Source of the DNA: Kitasatospora purpeofusca
Lineage (GTDB): Bacteria > Actinomycetota > Actinomycetes > Streptomycetales > Streptomycetaceae
Direction of reading: 5' to 3'
DNA: 64,000 bases
Assembly: GCF_000718025.1 (NCBI RefSeq)
Contig: NZ_JODS01000005.1
Location: 62,001-126,000, forward strand
Positions 15,314 to 23,941 of the stretch are shown one piece after another. A model generated the notes under the pieces. It had not been told where the DNA came from, did not search any database, and saw only the letters and a program-made list of their open reading frames with translations. The position numbers and the translations under genes were made by a program. Every line of letters begins with the position of its first letter. The stretch's first letter is position 1.

Positions 15314-17350
15314 TCAGCTCCGGTCCGGGTCGGGGCGGCCGGTGGCGGCCAGGCCGTGCGCGAGGGCGAGGCCCTCGTCGCGCAGGGTGGTGAGGGCGCC
15401 GATCCGGCGCTTGGTGCGGTCCCGGGCGGCGGCGAGTTCGGCGGCGGAGGCGGCCAGGTTGCGCCGGTGCTCGGCCAGTCGGCGTTCCAGCCGGAGCCGC
15501 TCGTCGGCGATCGCGCGGTCCAGCGCCAGGCCGAGCCGGTCGGCCAACCCGTCGACGTGGTCGGTGATCTGCGCGGGGATCTCGGTGGTCAGCTCGGTCA
15601 GCACCCGGTTGAGGTGGCGGGTGGCGTCGCCGCGGACCCGGCCGAGTTCGGCGCGCTGGCGCCGGCGGCGGGTGAGGACCGCGAGCATCGCGTAGCTGGC
15701 CACCGCTGGCAGCAGGACGCTGCTGGTGAGCAGGCCGATCACGGTGCCGAAGGTGGCGGCGGTGCCGACGGTCGGGATCACGTTCTCCAGCATCCCGAGC
15801 GGACCGCCGTCGCGGTGGGTGGAGCGCACCATCTCCGGCAGCAGGGTGCCGCGTTCGGCGCGGATGACGGCGCCTTCCTCGACGAGTGCCAGTTCCGTGC
15901 CGGGCCCGGAACCGTCGGCGCGCCCGTCGCCCTTCCCGTCCGCGTGCCCGGCGTCGAGCACGGTGGCGCACTCGTCGCGGACCCGCTGCTCCAGGACGGC
16001 CAGGCCGCGGCGGGCCGCGTTGTCCAGCTGCAGCCAGACCGCCTCCACCTGTGCCTCCAGCTCGGCCGGGAACTCCTCGGCGAGCGCAGCGGGTTCGGAG
16101 GTGGCGATCTTCGCCTCGGCGACCTGGCGGACGTCGTTGAGGCTGCGCCGGAAGCCCAGTTGGAGGGTGTTCTTGAGTTCGCGGGAGCCGGTCGTCAGGG
16201 CCCGCCGCCACTGCGCGCTCTCCGGCTGGAGCTGCCGCAGCGCCTCCTCGGCCCGCTCGACCTCGGCGGCCAGGCCCGGTTCCTGCTGGAGCGACCGGAG
16301 CCGCAGCTCCTGCTCGGCCAGCGGTGCCGCGAGCGCGGCGAGGGCGACGTGCACCACGTTGGCGAGCCGCAGTTCGGCCGCCCGGGCGGCGATCCGGCGG
16401 CGCAGCAGCGCCTCCAGCGGTTCGAAGCCGCTCTCCGCCAGGAGTTCGGCCGCCTCGTGGAGTTCGCCCGCGTCGGCGGCCTCGACGGCGTCGCGGCGGG
16501 CCCGGTTGCTGACCGGGAACCAGGGTGCCTCGGCGTGCCTGGGGGCGTGCCGGGCGAGCAGTTCGCGGTTGCGTTCGACGACGGTGGGCCAGGCGTCGTA
16601 GCTGTCGGTTTTGGTGAGCACGAACACCGTCTCGGCGGTGCGCTCGGTCGCCCGGCCGAGGAAGTCCAGCTCGGAGCGGGTGAGTTCGCTGGATCCGTCG
16701 ACCACGAAGACCAGTGCGTCGGCGTTCTCCAGGGCGGCCAGGGCGAGTTGGGCGTGCCCGCCGACGAGGCCGCCGACACCGGGGGTGTCGACGAGTTCCA
16801 GTCCGGCGGCCAGCAGCGGGACGGGCAGTTCGACCTCGACGTGGTGGACGTCGAGGCGGCGCGGACGGCCGGTGCGCGGGTCGACGGCGGCGTACTCGGC
16901 GATCCGCTCCAGGGGGATCTGCTCGGTGCGCGGCGGGGCCTCCGGGGCGTCGCCGTCGGACCGCAGGTGGGCGACGGCGCGCGGGTGCTCGCCGTACCGG
17001 ACGACGATGTGGACGCCGGTGGCGACGTCGGCGTCGACCGGGAGGAGGTCGGGGACGCCGACCAGGCTGTTGATGGTGGAGCTCTTGCCGCGCTTCTTCT
17101 CGCCGACCACCACCAGGGTGGCGGAGCCGTCGGCGGCCCGGGCGGCCTCGTCGCGGAGGCGCTGGACGCCGTCGCCGGCGTCGTCGGACGACGTCTCGGG
17201 GGCGCGGTCGGCAGTGCGGTCGGCTGCCCGGTCGGTGTCGGCGGCCTCGGCGGCGGCGGCGCGGGCGGCGCGCTCGAGGAGCTCGGCGGTGCGGGCCGCG
17301 AAGTCCAGCACGCGGGCCCGGGAGGGGGCTTCGGGGCGGGGCGGGGTCAT
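15314..17350 (-). CDS. Membrane-associated dynamin-like GTPase (operon GTPase 3)
   Basis: A 678-aa large GTPase. A helical N-terminus (1-75) leads to Walker A GEKKRGKS (83-90), G3 DTPG (188-191) and G4 TKTD (246-249). Residues 300-500 are long helices. About residues 520-560 hold a hydrophobic hairpin (GTAATFGTVIGLLTSSVLLP and onward) flanked by RRRR, as in bacterial dynamins that insert into membranes, and a final coiled coil follows (about 590-650). Bacterial dynamin-like proteins remodel or guard membranes. Its ATG overlaps the stop of the preceding gene as ATGA. Confident family call; the cellular task is inferred. Confidence 0.87.
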   Translation of the reverse strand: MTPPRPEAPSRARVLDFAARTAELLERAARAAAAEAADTDRAADRTADRAPETSSDDAGDGVQRLRDEAARAADGSATLVVVGEKKRGKSSTINSLVGVPDLLPVDADVATGVHIVVRYGEHPRAVAHLRSDGDAPEAPPRTEQIPLERIAEYAAVDPRTGRPRRLDVHHVEVELPVPLLAAGLELVDTPGVGGLVGGHAQLALAALENADALVFVVDGSSELTRSELDFLGRATERTAETVFVLTKTDSYDAWPTVVERNRELLARHAPRHAEAPWFPVSNRARRDAVEAADAGELHEAAELLAESGFEPLEALLRRRIAARAAELRLANVVHVALAALAAPLAEQELRLRSLQQEPGLAAEVERAEEALRQLQPESAQWRRALTTGSRELKNTLQLGFRRSLNDVRQVAEAKIATSEPAALAEEFPAELEAQVEAVWLQLDNAARRGLAVLEQRVRDECATVLDAGHADGKGDGRADGSGPGTELALVEEGAVIRAERGTLLPEMVRSTHRDGGPLGMLENVIPTVGTAATFGTVIGLLTSSVLLPAVASYAMLAVLTRRRRQRAELGRVRGDATRHLNRVLTELTTEIPAQITDHVDGLADRLGLALDRAIADERLRLERRLAEHRRNLAASAAELAAARDRTKRRIGALTTLRDEGLALAHGLAATGRPDPDRS

Positions 17351-18771
17351 GAGGGTTCTCCCGTGGCGGAGTCGTCGGTGGGCCCGGGGCCGGGGGCCTC
17401 GGAGCGGGTCTTCTGCGGGTCCGAGGGGGCGGCGGGCGGAGTTCCTGCGGGCGGGGCGGTGGGCGGCGCGGCGGGCGGCGGGGGTCCGGGCTCGTCGAAC
17501 TCGCCGAACATGCCGGAGAGGTCGGCCTGTTGGGGGTCGACCGCGCGGGTCCGCCGGAACGGCGTGGCCTCCGCCCGACGGCCGGGGGCGGCGGGGCCGG
17601 TGGGCCTTGGAACGGTGGACGCGGGACCGGTGGACGCGGGACCGGTGGGCGCCGGGCGGGCGCCGTCGGGCTGCGCCGGGCGGGCGGGCGGCTGCGCCGG
17701 GCCGGCCGACGCCTCGTCCAGGTCGCCGTAGTAGCGGCGGCCGGCCCCGGGAGGCTTCTGCGGCCCCGGCGAGGTCGGCGGCTCGGCCGCCCCGGACTCC
17801 TCGGCCCCGAAGAGGCCCCGCGTCATCCTCCGCAGCGCCCGGCGACCGGCCCGGAAGGTCTCCGCGAGCGAGGAGTCCGGGTCGCCCGCACCCTCGCTCC
17901 CCCCGGTCCCCCCGGTCCCTCCGGCCCCTCCGTCGGATCCCGTCGGTCCGACCGCCGGGCCGGGCCCCACCACGGGCACGGGTCGCGGCGGCGCGGGCCG
18001 CGGGGGCGGCGGGGGCCGCAGCAACTCGTACGCCCGGCAGTCCGCACTGGTCAGATGGGTGAACCGGTGCGCCTCGGCGTCGGAGCGCCGCCGCCAGCCG
18101 GTGGCCAGCAGGCACCGGTCCCGGGCCGCCCCGGCGGCCGCCGACCAGAGGGCGGCCGCGTCCGACTCGGGCAGCAGATGCGTCCCGGCCGAGTGCGCGG
18201 GCAGCCAGACCGCCGCCGTGGGCGAGGGCGCGGCTACCCCGTGCCACGGGGCGGCGACCGGCCGGGTGGTCCTGGGCTCGGCCTCCTCCCGGCCGACCGC
18301 CTCCCAGGTCGGCGCGATCCACTCGGTGTAGACCGGCCCGGCCCAGTCGACCAAGTGGGCGGTCAGTTCGGCGAGTTCGGGAATCCTCGGGTCGGCAGCG
18401 TCCGGCGCCGCGGCCCGGTACCAGCCCACGAAGCCGTACAGCGGCCGGCCGAACCGGTCGTGCACCATGGTCCGGCTGATCCGGCCCAACTCGCAGGCGG
18501 CGCCGACCAGGACGCCGCGGGCGTCGCGGTGGAGCAGGAAGCGCGGGCCCGCCTCCAGTCGGTTCCCGCCCGCGACGGCGGCGCGCACCGCGTCCGCCAC
18601 CGGTCCCTGCCGGTCGACCCCGGAGGGGAGCGCCCGCCACCACTGGTCGACCTGGAGGGTGCGGCCGTAGACCAGCGCCGACCAGCCGCCCGGCACGGCC
18701 GGTTCCGCGTCCGGGTCCGGCGGGGCGGAGGAGGGCTCGGGCTCCGGCCCGTGCTGCGTGTTCGTCGTCAT
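17347..18771 (-). CDS. Unknown operon protein with globular head and disordered tail
   Basis: A 474-aa protein not recognised. Residues 25-250 look globular, with many Trp (SALVYGRTL, QWWRALPSG, VGWYRA, VYTEWIAPTWEAV) and no P-loop, Walker or catalytic motif. From about residue 255 to the end it is Pro/Gly/Ala/Thr-rich and surely disordered, with a short conserved-looking island RRYYGDLDEA and another near DLSGMFGEFDEP that could be binding peptides. It sits between GTPase 4 and the dynamin-like gene and overlaps the latter by four bases, so it is probably an adaptor or effector of the GTPases. Confidence 0.75.
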   Translation of the reverse strand: MTTNTQHGPEPEPSSAPPDPDAEPAVPGGWSALVYGRTLQVDQWWRALPSGVDRQGPVADAVRAAVAGGNRLEAGPRFLLHRDARGVLVGAACELGRISRTMVHDRFGRPLYGFVGWYRAAAPDAADPRIPELAELTAHLVDWAGPVYTEWIAPTWEAVGREEAEPRTTRPVAAPWHGVAAPSPTAAVWLPAHSAGTHLLPESDAAALWSAAAGAARDRCLLATGWRRRSDAEAHRFTHLTSADCRAYELLRPPPPPRPAPPRPVPVVGPGPAVGPTGSDGGAGGTGGTGGSEGAGDPDSSLAETFRAGRRALRRMTRGLFGAEESGAAEPPTSPGPQKPPGAGRRYYGDLDEASAGPAQPPARPAQPDGARPAPTGPASTGPASTVPRPTGPAAPGRRAEATPFRRTRAVDPQQADLSGMFGEFDEPGPPPPAAPPTAPPAGTPPAAPSDPQKTRSEAPGPGPTDDSATGEPS

Positions 18772-18823
18772 CTCATCAGTCCGTCCGTGAGTCGGTCCGT
18801 CGGTCCCTCGCTCCCCCGGTCCC

Positions 18824-19879
18824 TCAGTCCGTCAGCAACCGGCCGTCACGGAAGATCGGGATCCCCTTCAGCTCGTCGTCGAGGTCGCGGCAGCGGTCCT
18901 GGGCCTTCTGGAGGTCGGCGGCGGTCGCGGAACTGCTGGCGACCAACCGGTCGATCTGCTGACGGGCGCTGTCCTTCTGGGCGCCCTTGAACAGCCCGCC
19001 GAAGAAGCCCTGGCTGAGCGCGGCCAGTTCGCCGCGCGAGGCGTCCAGACTGTCGGAGAGCCGGGACATCTCCTGCCGGTTCCGCACGATGCCCTCGCTG
19101 AGGTAGTGGCGGAGGCTGAAGATGATCGGCAGGTGCAGGTTCTTCGGGGCGATCCGGCTGGCGTCCACGGTCGCCTGGACCGCCCCGCCGAAGTTGCCGA
19201 GCTGGACGGCGCAGAGCGCCGTCGTGACGCCCTCGGCCTCGTCACCGGCCAGCCACGGCAGCAGGTTGCGGAGGTTGCGGGCCGCGGCCTGCAGGGCCTC
19301 CGAGGCCCGCATGCCCGTGCGCTCGGCGAGCAGATCGGCCTTGGTGAGCAGGACGGTCACGCCGGGCACCGGATCGCCGTCGTCCAGCCGGCGGCTGAAG
19401 ACCTCGGAGATCGCCCGGCCGAACCGGGAGATCTCCATCGGCTCCCCGAACCGCTCCAGGTTCCCGGGGGTGCCGTGCCGGATCCATTCGGCGACGTGCT
19501 CGGAGTCGAGCGCCACGATGATGCTGTCGGACACCGCGATCCGCTCCTGCAGCATGTCGACGTCCTTGGCCGTGCCCCGGCGGTCCAGGGCGGCGTTGCC
19601 GCGGAAGTCGACGCAGTCGATGGTCATGAGGTCGCGCATGCCGCGGCGGAACACGAAGTCGTAGGCGATCGGGTCCTCCGAGGTCGCCTTGGGCATCGTG
19701 CCGTTGCGGCGCAGCGTGGCCCAGTGCTCGGCGAGGTCGAGGTCGAGGTCGGGATCGGTGGCGTAGAGGTAGTAGCCCTGCACGCCCATCGAGAGGCGGT
19801 TGTACATGCCGTGCAGGTAGGCGGTCTTGCCGGAGCCGCTGGCGCCGAGCATGGTCAGGGTGAGCTTGGGAACGGCCAT
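18824..19879 (-). CDS. GTPase with C-terminal coiled coil (operon GTPase 4)
   Basis: A 351-aa GTPase with Walker A GASGSGKT (12-19), G3 as DFRG (91-94) in IDCVDFRGNA, and G4 TKAD (179-182). It differs from GTPases 2 and 5 in the G3 context and in the C-terminus: residues 265-345 are a long amphipathic helix pair interrupted by a Gly-Phe turn (QGFFGGLFKG), likely a coiled coil. Double-GTPase systems pair two sequence types of this kind, which this gene and GTPase 5 would satisfy. GAGAGGA precedes the ATG. The cluster function is not known. Confidence 0.86.
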   Translation of the reverse strand: MAVPKLTLTMLGASGSGKTAYLHGMYNRLSMGVQGYYLYATDPDLDLDLAEHWATLRRNGTMPKATSEDPIAYDFVFRRGMRDLMTIDCVDFRGNAALDRRGTAKDVDMLQERIAVSDSIIVALDSEHVAEWIRHGTPGNLERFGEPMEISRFGRAISEVFSRRLDDGDPVPGVTVLLTKADLLAERTGMRASEALQAAARNLRNLLPWLAGDEAEGVTTALCAVQLGNFGGAVQATVDASRIAPKNLHLPIIFSLRHYLSEGIVRNRQEMSRLSDSLDASRGELAALSQGFFGGLFKGAQKDSARQQIDRLVASSSATAADLQKAQDRCRDLDDELKGIPIFRDGRLLTD

Positions 19880-19959
19880 GGTGCGGGGTCCTCTCGGTGA
19901 GCAGGGCAGGTCGTGCGGGTCGGGTCAGGAGGCCAGGGGCCGGGAGTCGGGGCGTCCGC

Positions 19960-20856
19960 TCAGAACGAGAGGACGTCCTCCAGCAGCTCGCCCAGCCGGT
20001 CGGCCGGGGCCACCAGCGGCTCCAGGCGGGAGAGTTCAGCGGCAGCGCGGGCCCGGTCGCGGTCCCGGATCGAGGCCCAGGACGGCTCGTCCTCCCACCA
20101 GCTGCTGATCCGGTCCCACAGGGTGTCCCGCTGGTCGGCCTGGCGGGCCGAGGCCATCAGGCTCTCGATCGAGGCGGACAGCTCCACGGCCCGGCCGACG
20201 ATGCCGAACCGGAGCGTCCACAGCACCGGGAGCGCCACGCCCTCCGGCTCCGGCCCGCAGACCAGCGGGATGAACGCCCCCTGGATGTGGCGGGTCTCCT
20301 GCACCGCCTCGATCAGCGGCAGGAACGGGACAAGGAAGCGCTCCTCGGCGTCGTCGGCGCCGAGGTCGACCAGGTCGGTCTTGGTGAGGGCGATCACCAG
20401 CGGGGTGAGGTTCTCCTCCCGGTCGGAGACCGCCTGGTGGACGCGGACGACGAGCCGGCGGACGTCCTCCGCCGCTTCCGGGTCGGTGTCCAGCCGGAGG
20501 GCGTCGACGAACAGCACGATCCCGTCGGCGCGGACCAGGTCGTCGTGCAGCCGGGCGGCCTGCGGGCTGGAGCGGCGGTGCTCGGTCAGCGCGCCGCCGC
20601 GGTGGTCCGTCCAGCGGAACGGGAAGATCTCGTCGCCGTCGTGGCAGAGCACGAACTCGTAGCACTGGGGGCGGTCGCTGGCGCGCGGGTAGTGGCCACG
20701 CAGGATGGCGCGGGCGTCGGCGAGCAGCGAGCGGTGCGCGTCGCGGTCGGCGGTGCGCAGGGTCATGCCCTCGACGCCGTCGCACATGGCGGCGTACATG
20801 AGGGAGAGGTAGCTGGTCTTCCCGGCCGCGCTGTGGCCGAGCATCACGATGTCCAT
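19960..20856 (-). CDS. Small GTPase of double-GTPase type (operon GTPase 5)
   Basis: A 298-aa GTPase with Walker A GHSAAGKT (7-14), G3 DHRG (84-87) in FRWTDHRGGALT, and G4 TKTD (158-161). It is the sister of GTPase 2. The frame is open upstream to 20979, but the ATG at 20856 carries GAGGAA and puts the P-loop at the same place as in its paralogue. Residues 210-298 are helical with acidic Trp-containing segments (SSWWEDEPSWASI). It is the second gene of the operon, after the Hsp70-like gene. Confidence 0.86.
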   Translation of the reverse strand: MDIVMLGHSAAGKTSYLSLMYAAMCDGVEGMTLRTADRDAHRSLLADARAILRGHYPRASDRPQCYEFVLCHDGDEIFPFRWTDHRGGALTEHRRSSPQAARLHDDLVRADGIVLFVDALRLDTDPEAAEDVRRLVVRVHQAVSDREENLTPLVIALTKTDLVDLGADDAEERFLVPFLPLIEAVQETRHIQGAFIPLVCGPEPEGVALPVLWTLRFGIVGRAVELSASIESLMASARQADQRDTLWDRISSWWEDEPSWASIRDRDRARAAAELSRLEPLVAPADRLGELLEDVLSF

Positions 20857-20989
20857 GCGGTTCCTCGGGTTGTCGCGGGTCCTCGGGTCGGGGCGGATCG
20901 GGCCGAGTCGGGTCGGCCCCGTTTCCGGGCAGGGCGGAGCGCGGTGCGGCGCTGCGGCGGCGCTCACCTCGCGGACCACCCGGCCGGGT

Positions 20990-22225
20990 TCAGTCGTAGT
21001 CGAACCAGGGGTCGACCTCGGCCGGGTAGTGGGCGACCGCCCAGCGGCCCGGACCGGCGGCCTCGGATCCCGTCCCCCCGGCCGCGGCGCCGTCGGGCGG
21101 CGGCGGGGCGGGCGGGTCGGTGAGGGCGCCGAGGGCGACGGCGGCCTTGGGGTCGGCGGCCAGTTCGGGGATCCGGCCGAGCCGGGCGGCGACCAGGTCG
21201 GCCACCGGCGGTGTCCGGCTGGCCGCCCCGCAGAGTACGACGGCCCCGAGTTCGGCCGGGGTGAGACCGGCGCGGGCGACGGTGCGTTCCAGCAGCCCCA
21301 CCGAGGCGGTGAGCGCCGGGGTGACGGCGGCCCGGTACTCGCCGCCCTGCACGACGAACGGTTCCGGGTAGCCGGGCACCGCGAGGTACACCGTGCCGGT
21401 GCTCGACAGCGACTCCTTGGCCAGGGTCAACTCACGTGACAGCTGCGAGCGTTGGTGGGAGCCTACGGGCGTCCGGTCGGCCTGGAGCCGCTGCCAGGGC
21501 GCCGGGTCGAGGTCCAGGGCCCGGTCCCGGAGCAGTTCGAACAGGGCCTGGTCCAGGTCACGGCCGCCGAAGTCCGGATCCCCCGCCACCGCGACGGCAC
21601 GGAAGCCGTCCCCCTCCCGGCGGAGGACGGCGGTGTCCACGGTGCCGCCGCCGAGGTCGTAGACGGCGATCGGCGCGCCGTCACCGGCCCGGGCGTTCGC
21701 CGCGTGGAAGCGGGCGGCCGCGACCGGTTCGGGCAGCAGTTCCGGCGCGTCCAGCCCGGCCCGCCCGGCGGCCTCGACCAGCCGGTCCAGGTCGGCGGGC
21801 GACCAGTCGGCGGGGTGGGTGAGCACGGTGCGCGCCGGGTCCGTCCCGCCGCACACCGCCCGCGCCTCGCCGGCCACCCGGGCGAGCACGGCGGCGACCA
21901 GGTCCACGGTGTCCACCTCCCGGTCGTCCAGCAGCACGGCCGGTTGCCGCAGCAGCGCCCGCTTGGGGTGCTGCTCGGCGCGTTCCGGCCGCTGGGCGGC
22001 GAGTTGGACGGCGGCCCGGCCGGTGAGCAGCCGGCCGTCGTCGCCCAGGCAGACCAGGGACGGCAGGTAGCGGCTGTTCTCGATCTCGACCGCCGTCGCT
22101 GCGCTCCCCGCGCCGTCGGACGCGACGCCGGACCGCGCGCCGGACTCCGTGCCGGGCCGCTCGGCCCGGACGGCCGCGGTGGTGAAACAGGTACCGAAGT
22201 CGATGGCCAACGACCAGTCAGACAC
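20990..22225 (-). CDS. Hsp70-like ATPase without substrate-binding domain
   Basis: A 411-aa actin-fold ATPase of the Hsp70/DnaK group. Phosphate 1 is LAIDFGTCFTTAAV, phosphate 2 is VYDLGGGTVDTAVL and the adenosine motif is VVLCGAASRTPPVADLV; the conserved HPADWSP and PEPVAAARF segments are also present. DnaK continues for about 250 more residues as the peptide-binding domain, absent here; instead a short Pro/Gly linker leads to a tail ending VDPWFDYD. The GTG start has GCGAGGA upstream. As first gene of the GTPase operon it probably acts as a switch, assembly or sensing module, not a general chaperone. Confidence 0.88.
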   Translation of the reverse strand: MSDWSLAIDFGTCFTTAAVRAERPGTESGARSGVASDGAGSAATAVEIENSRYLPSLVCLGDDGRLLTGRAAVQLAAQRPERAEQHPKRALLRQPAVLLDDREVDTVDLVAAVLARVAGEARAVCGGTDPARTVLTHPADWSPADLDRLVEAAGRAGLDAPELLPEPVAAARFHAANARAGDGAPIAVYDLGGGTVDTAVLRREGDGFRAVAVAGDPDFGGRDLDQALFELLRDRALDLDPAPWQRLQADRTPVGSHQRSQLSRELTLAKESLSSTGTVYLAVPGYPEPFVVQGGEYRAAVTPALTASVGLLERTVARAGLTPAELGAVVLCGAASRTPPVADLVAARLGRIPELAADPKAAVALGALTDPPAPPPPDGAAAGGTGSEAAGPGRWAVAHYPAEVDPWFDYD

Positions 22226-22621
22226 GTTTCCTCGCAAGGGAGTTGCTGTCGCACGAGGGCGCACGGGCGGAGCCGGAGGGCGATCCTCCGGCAACCCCGC
22301 GCAGGATGCTAGGGCCCCGGAGGCATTGGTGGAGAAGTTCGGTACATCTTGTGACAATGGCATGGGCATTGCCGGTCGGAGCCGGGTTCCGACAGCCGGG
22401 TGCCGACCGTCGACCGGAGCCCGCTCCAGCAGCGCCGGACCGGGTGGCACCCCGCCCCCGGGCCGGGGTGCCACCACCAGTCTCGGCACACCGTTCGACC
22501 GAGACACCGTCAGCTGACCGAATCCGCTGCCACTCCCGTCGATTCGACCCCGCGGCCGGTCCGTGCGAGAGTCGGGACGGACGAGTCGGGGTACACCGCC
22601 GCCCCGCCGAGGGAGGTTCCG
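22226..22621. other. Divergent promoter region of GTPase operon and kinase gene
   Basis: A stretch of 396 bases between the Hsp70-like gene and the APH-type kinase. It has a locally AT-richer patch near 22335-22375 (CTTGTGACAATGGCATGGGC) that may contain the operon promoter. No clear operator, RNA or reading frame is visible. Confidence 0.4.
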
Positions 22622-23551
22622 ATGAACACACCCGGCCCGGTCGACGTCCCCGAGGCCTTCGCCACCTCCTACCGCGCCCACGGCACCGCCGAACGCCAAT
22701 GGATTCGCGAACTTCCCTCGCTCGCGGCCGACTTCCTCGACCGCTGGAGCCTGCACCCGGACGGCCCCGCCGCCCACGGCATGGCCTCCCTGGTCCTCCC
22801 GGTCCTTCGGCCGGACGGCTCCCCCGCCGTCCTCCGGCTGCAACAGGTCCGCCCCGAGACCGCCGGGGTGGCGACCGGACTGCGGGCCTGGCGCGGCGAC
22901 GGCGCCGTCCTGCTGCTCGACCACCACCCCGACAGCGGAACCCAGCTGCTCGAACGGCTCGACGCGACCCGCCCGCTCGGCACTGTCGCCGACGACGACA
23001 CCGCGCTGCGGCTGCTCGCCGCACTGATGGCCCGGCTGACCGCCACCCCCGCCCCACCGGGCCTGCGCCGGCTCGACGACATCGCCGCCGCCATGCTGGA
23101 CGAAGCACCCCGCGCCGCCCCGGCCCTGAGCGACCCGGACGAACGCCGACTGCTGCGGGACTGCGCGGCGGCCGTCGCCCCGCTGCTCGCCGAGCCCGGC
23201 GACCGGCTGCTGCACTGGGACCTGCACGACGGCAACGTGCTGGCCGGCGAACGCGAGCCCTGGCTCGTCATCGACCCCGAACCGCTCTCCGGCGACCCGG
23301 GGTTCGAACTGCTCCCCGCCATCGACCAGCGCTGGGACACCGTCCTGGCCGGCGCCGACGCGGGCCGCACCGTACTGCGCCGCTTCGACCTGCTCACCGA
23401 AGCCCTCGGACTCGACCGCCCCCGCGCCGCCGGCTGGACCCTCGCCCGGGTACTGCAGAACGTCCTCTGGGACATCGAGGACGGCCGGACCGCCCTGGAG
23501 CCGACCCAGACGGCCATCGCCACAGCGCTGCTGCGCCACCGCCGCGGTTAG
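22622..23551 (+). CDS. APH(6)/hydroxyurea-type kinase
   Basis: A 309-aa phosphotransferase of the aminoglycoside/hydroxyurea resistance kinase group (as in streptomycin 6-phosphotransferase). The catalytic loop is LLHWDLHDGNVLAGE (about residue 196), with the metal-binding motif VIDPEPLSGDPGFEL just after it. The N-terminal ATP lobe is less conserved, with LVLPVLRPDGSPAVLRL. GAGGGAGG before the ATG decides the start. Many actinomycetes carry such genes without known resistance; phosphorylation of an aminocyclitol-like antibiotic is plausible but unproven. Confidence 0.86.
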   Translation: MNTPGPVDVPEAFATSYRAHGTAERQWIRELPSLAADFLDRWSLHPDGPAAHGMASLVLPVLRPDGSPAVLRLQQVRPETAGVATGLRAWRGDGAVLLLDHHPDSGTQLLERLDATRPLGTVADDDTALRLLAALMARLTATPAPPGLRRLDDIAAAMLDEAPRAAPALSDPDERRLLRDCAAAVAPLLAEPGDRLLHWDLHDGNVLAGEREPWLVIDPEPLSGDPGFELLPAIDQRWDTVLAGADAGRTVLRRFDLLTEALGLDRPRAAGWTLARVLQNVLWDIEDGRTALEPTQTAIATALLRHRRG

Positions 23552-23685
23552 GGCCTGAGAGCGTCAGGCTCAAGAAAGGCTCAGGAAAGGCTCAGGAACG
23601 GTTCGTCGGCGGTCCGACCTGCCGTACGATCCGGGGCGAGGCGCACCGGTCCCGTCGGCGCGCCCGGGATCGAGGGGGAACACCG

Positions 23686-23820
23686 ATGAAGCGCATCATC
23701 GCGGGACTGTCGTCCCTGCTGTGGTTCGCCGGTCTGGGCGACCGGAAGCGCACGGCACAGCCGTACTCGCCGGAGGGCGACAACTACCGCCAGACCGGGG
23801 GCGGCGGCTTCCACCTGTGA
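23686..23820 (+). CDS. 44-aa small peptide
   Basis: A very small gene with an excellent ribosome site (GAGGGGG, seven bases before ATG). Product: hydrophobic helix MKRIIAGLSSLLWFAGLG, then a polar, Gly-rich tail ending GGGGFHL. It may be a membrane-attached micropeptide. A perfect terminator follows directly, which supports a real transcription unit. Upstream, 23560-23600 holds two to three copies of AAGGCTCAGGA. Confidence 0.6.
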   Translation: MKRIIAGLSSLLWFAGLGDRKRTAQPYSPEGDNYRQTGGGGFHL

Positions 23821-23822
23821 GC

Positions 23823-23848
23823 GTGCGGGCCCTCATGAGGGCCCGCAC
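23823..23848 (+). terminator. Perfect palindromic terminator
   Basis: A 26-base palindrome, left half GTGCGGGCCCTCA and right half TGAGGGCCCGCAC, begins two bases after the stop of the 44-aa peptide. Confidence 0.75.
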
Positions 23849-23941
23849 CTCCCCGGTTCGGCCACCCGTCGGCGCGGCCTGGACCGACGCCGGATCAGGG
23901 CCTAGCGTGATCCGCGCGATGTCGTCGGCACGGGGGGTGCC

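Noticed and set aside
15314..18643. A single 1109-aa fusion of the dynamin-like GTPase with upstream sequence
   Set aside because: The part before 17350 overlaps the 474-aa gene in another frame and is Gly/Arg-rich; the ATG at 17350 gives a normal dynamin start.
22622..23551. The APH-type kinase as a marker of an antibiotic gene cluster
   Set aside because: No aminocyclitol or other biosynthetic genes are close to it; it stands alone.
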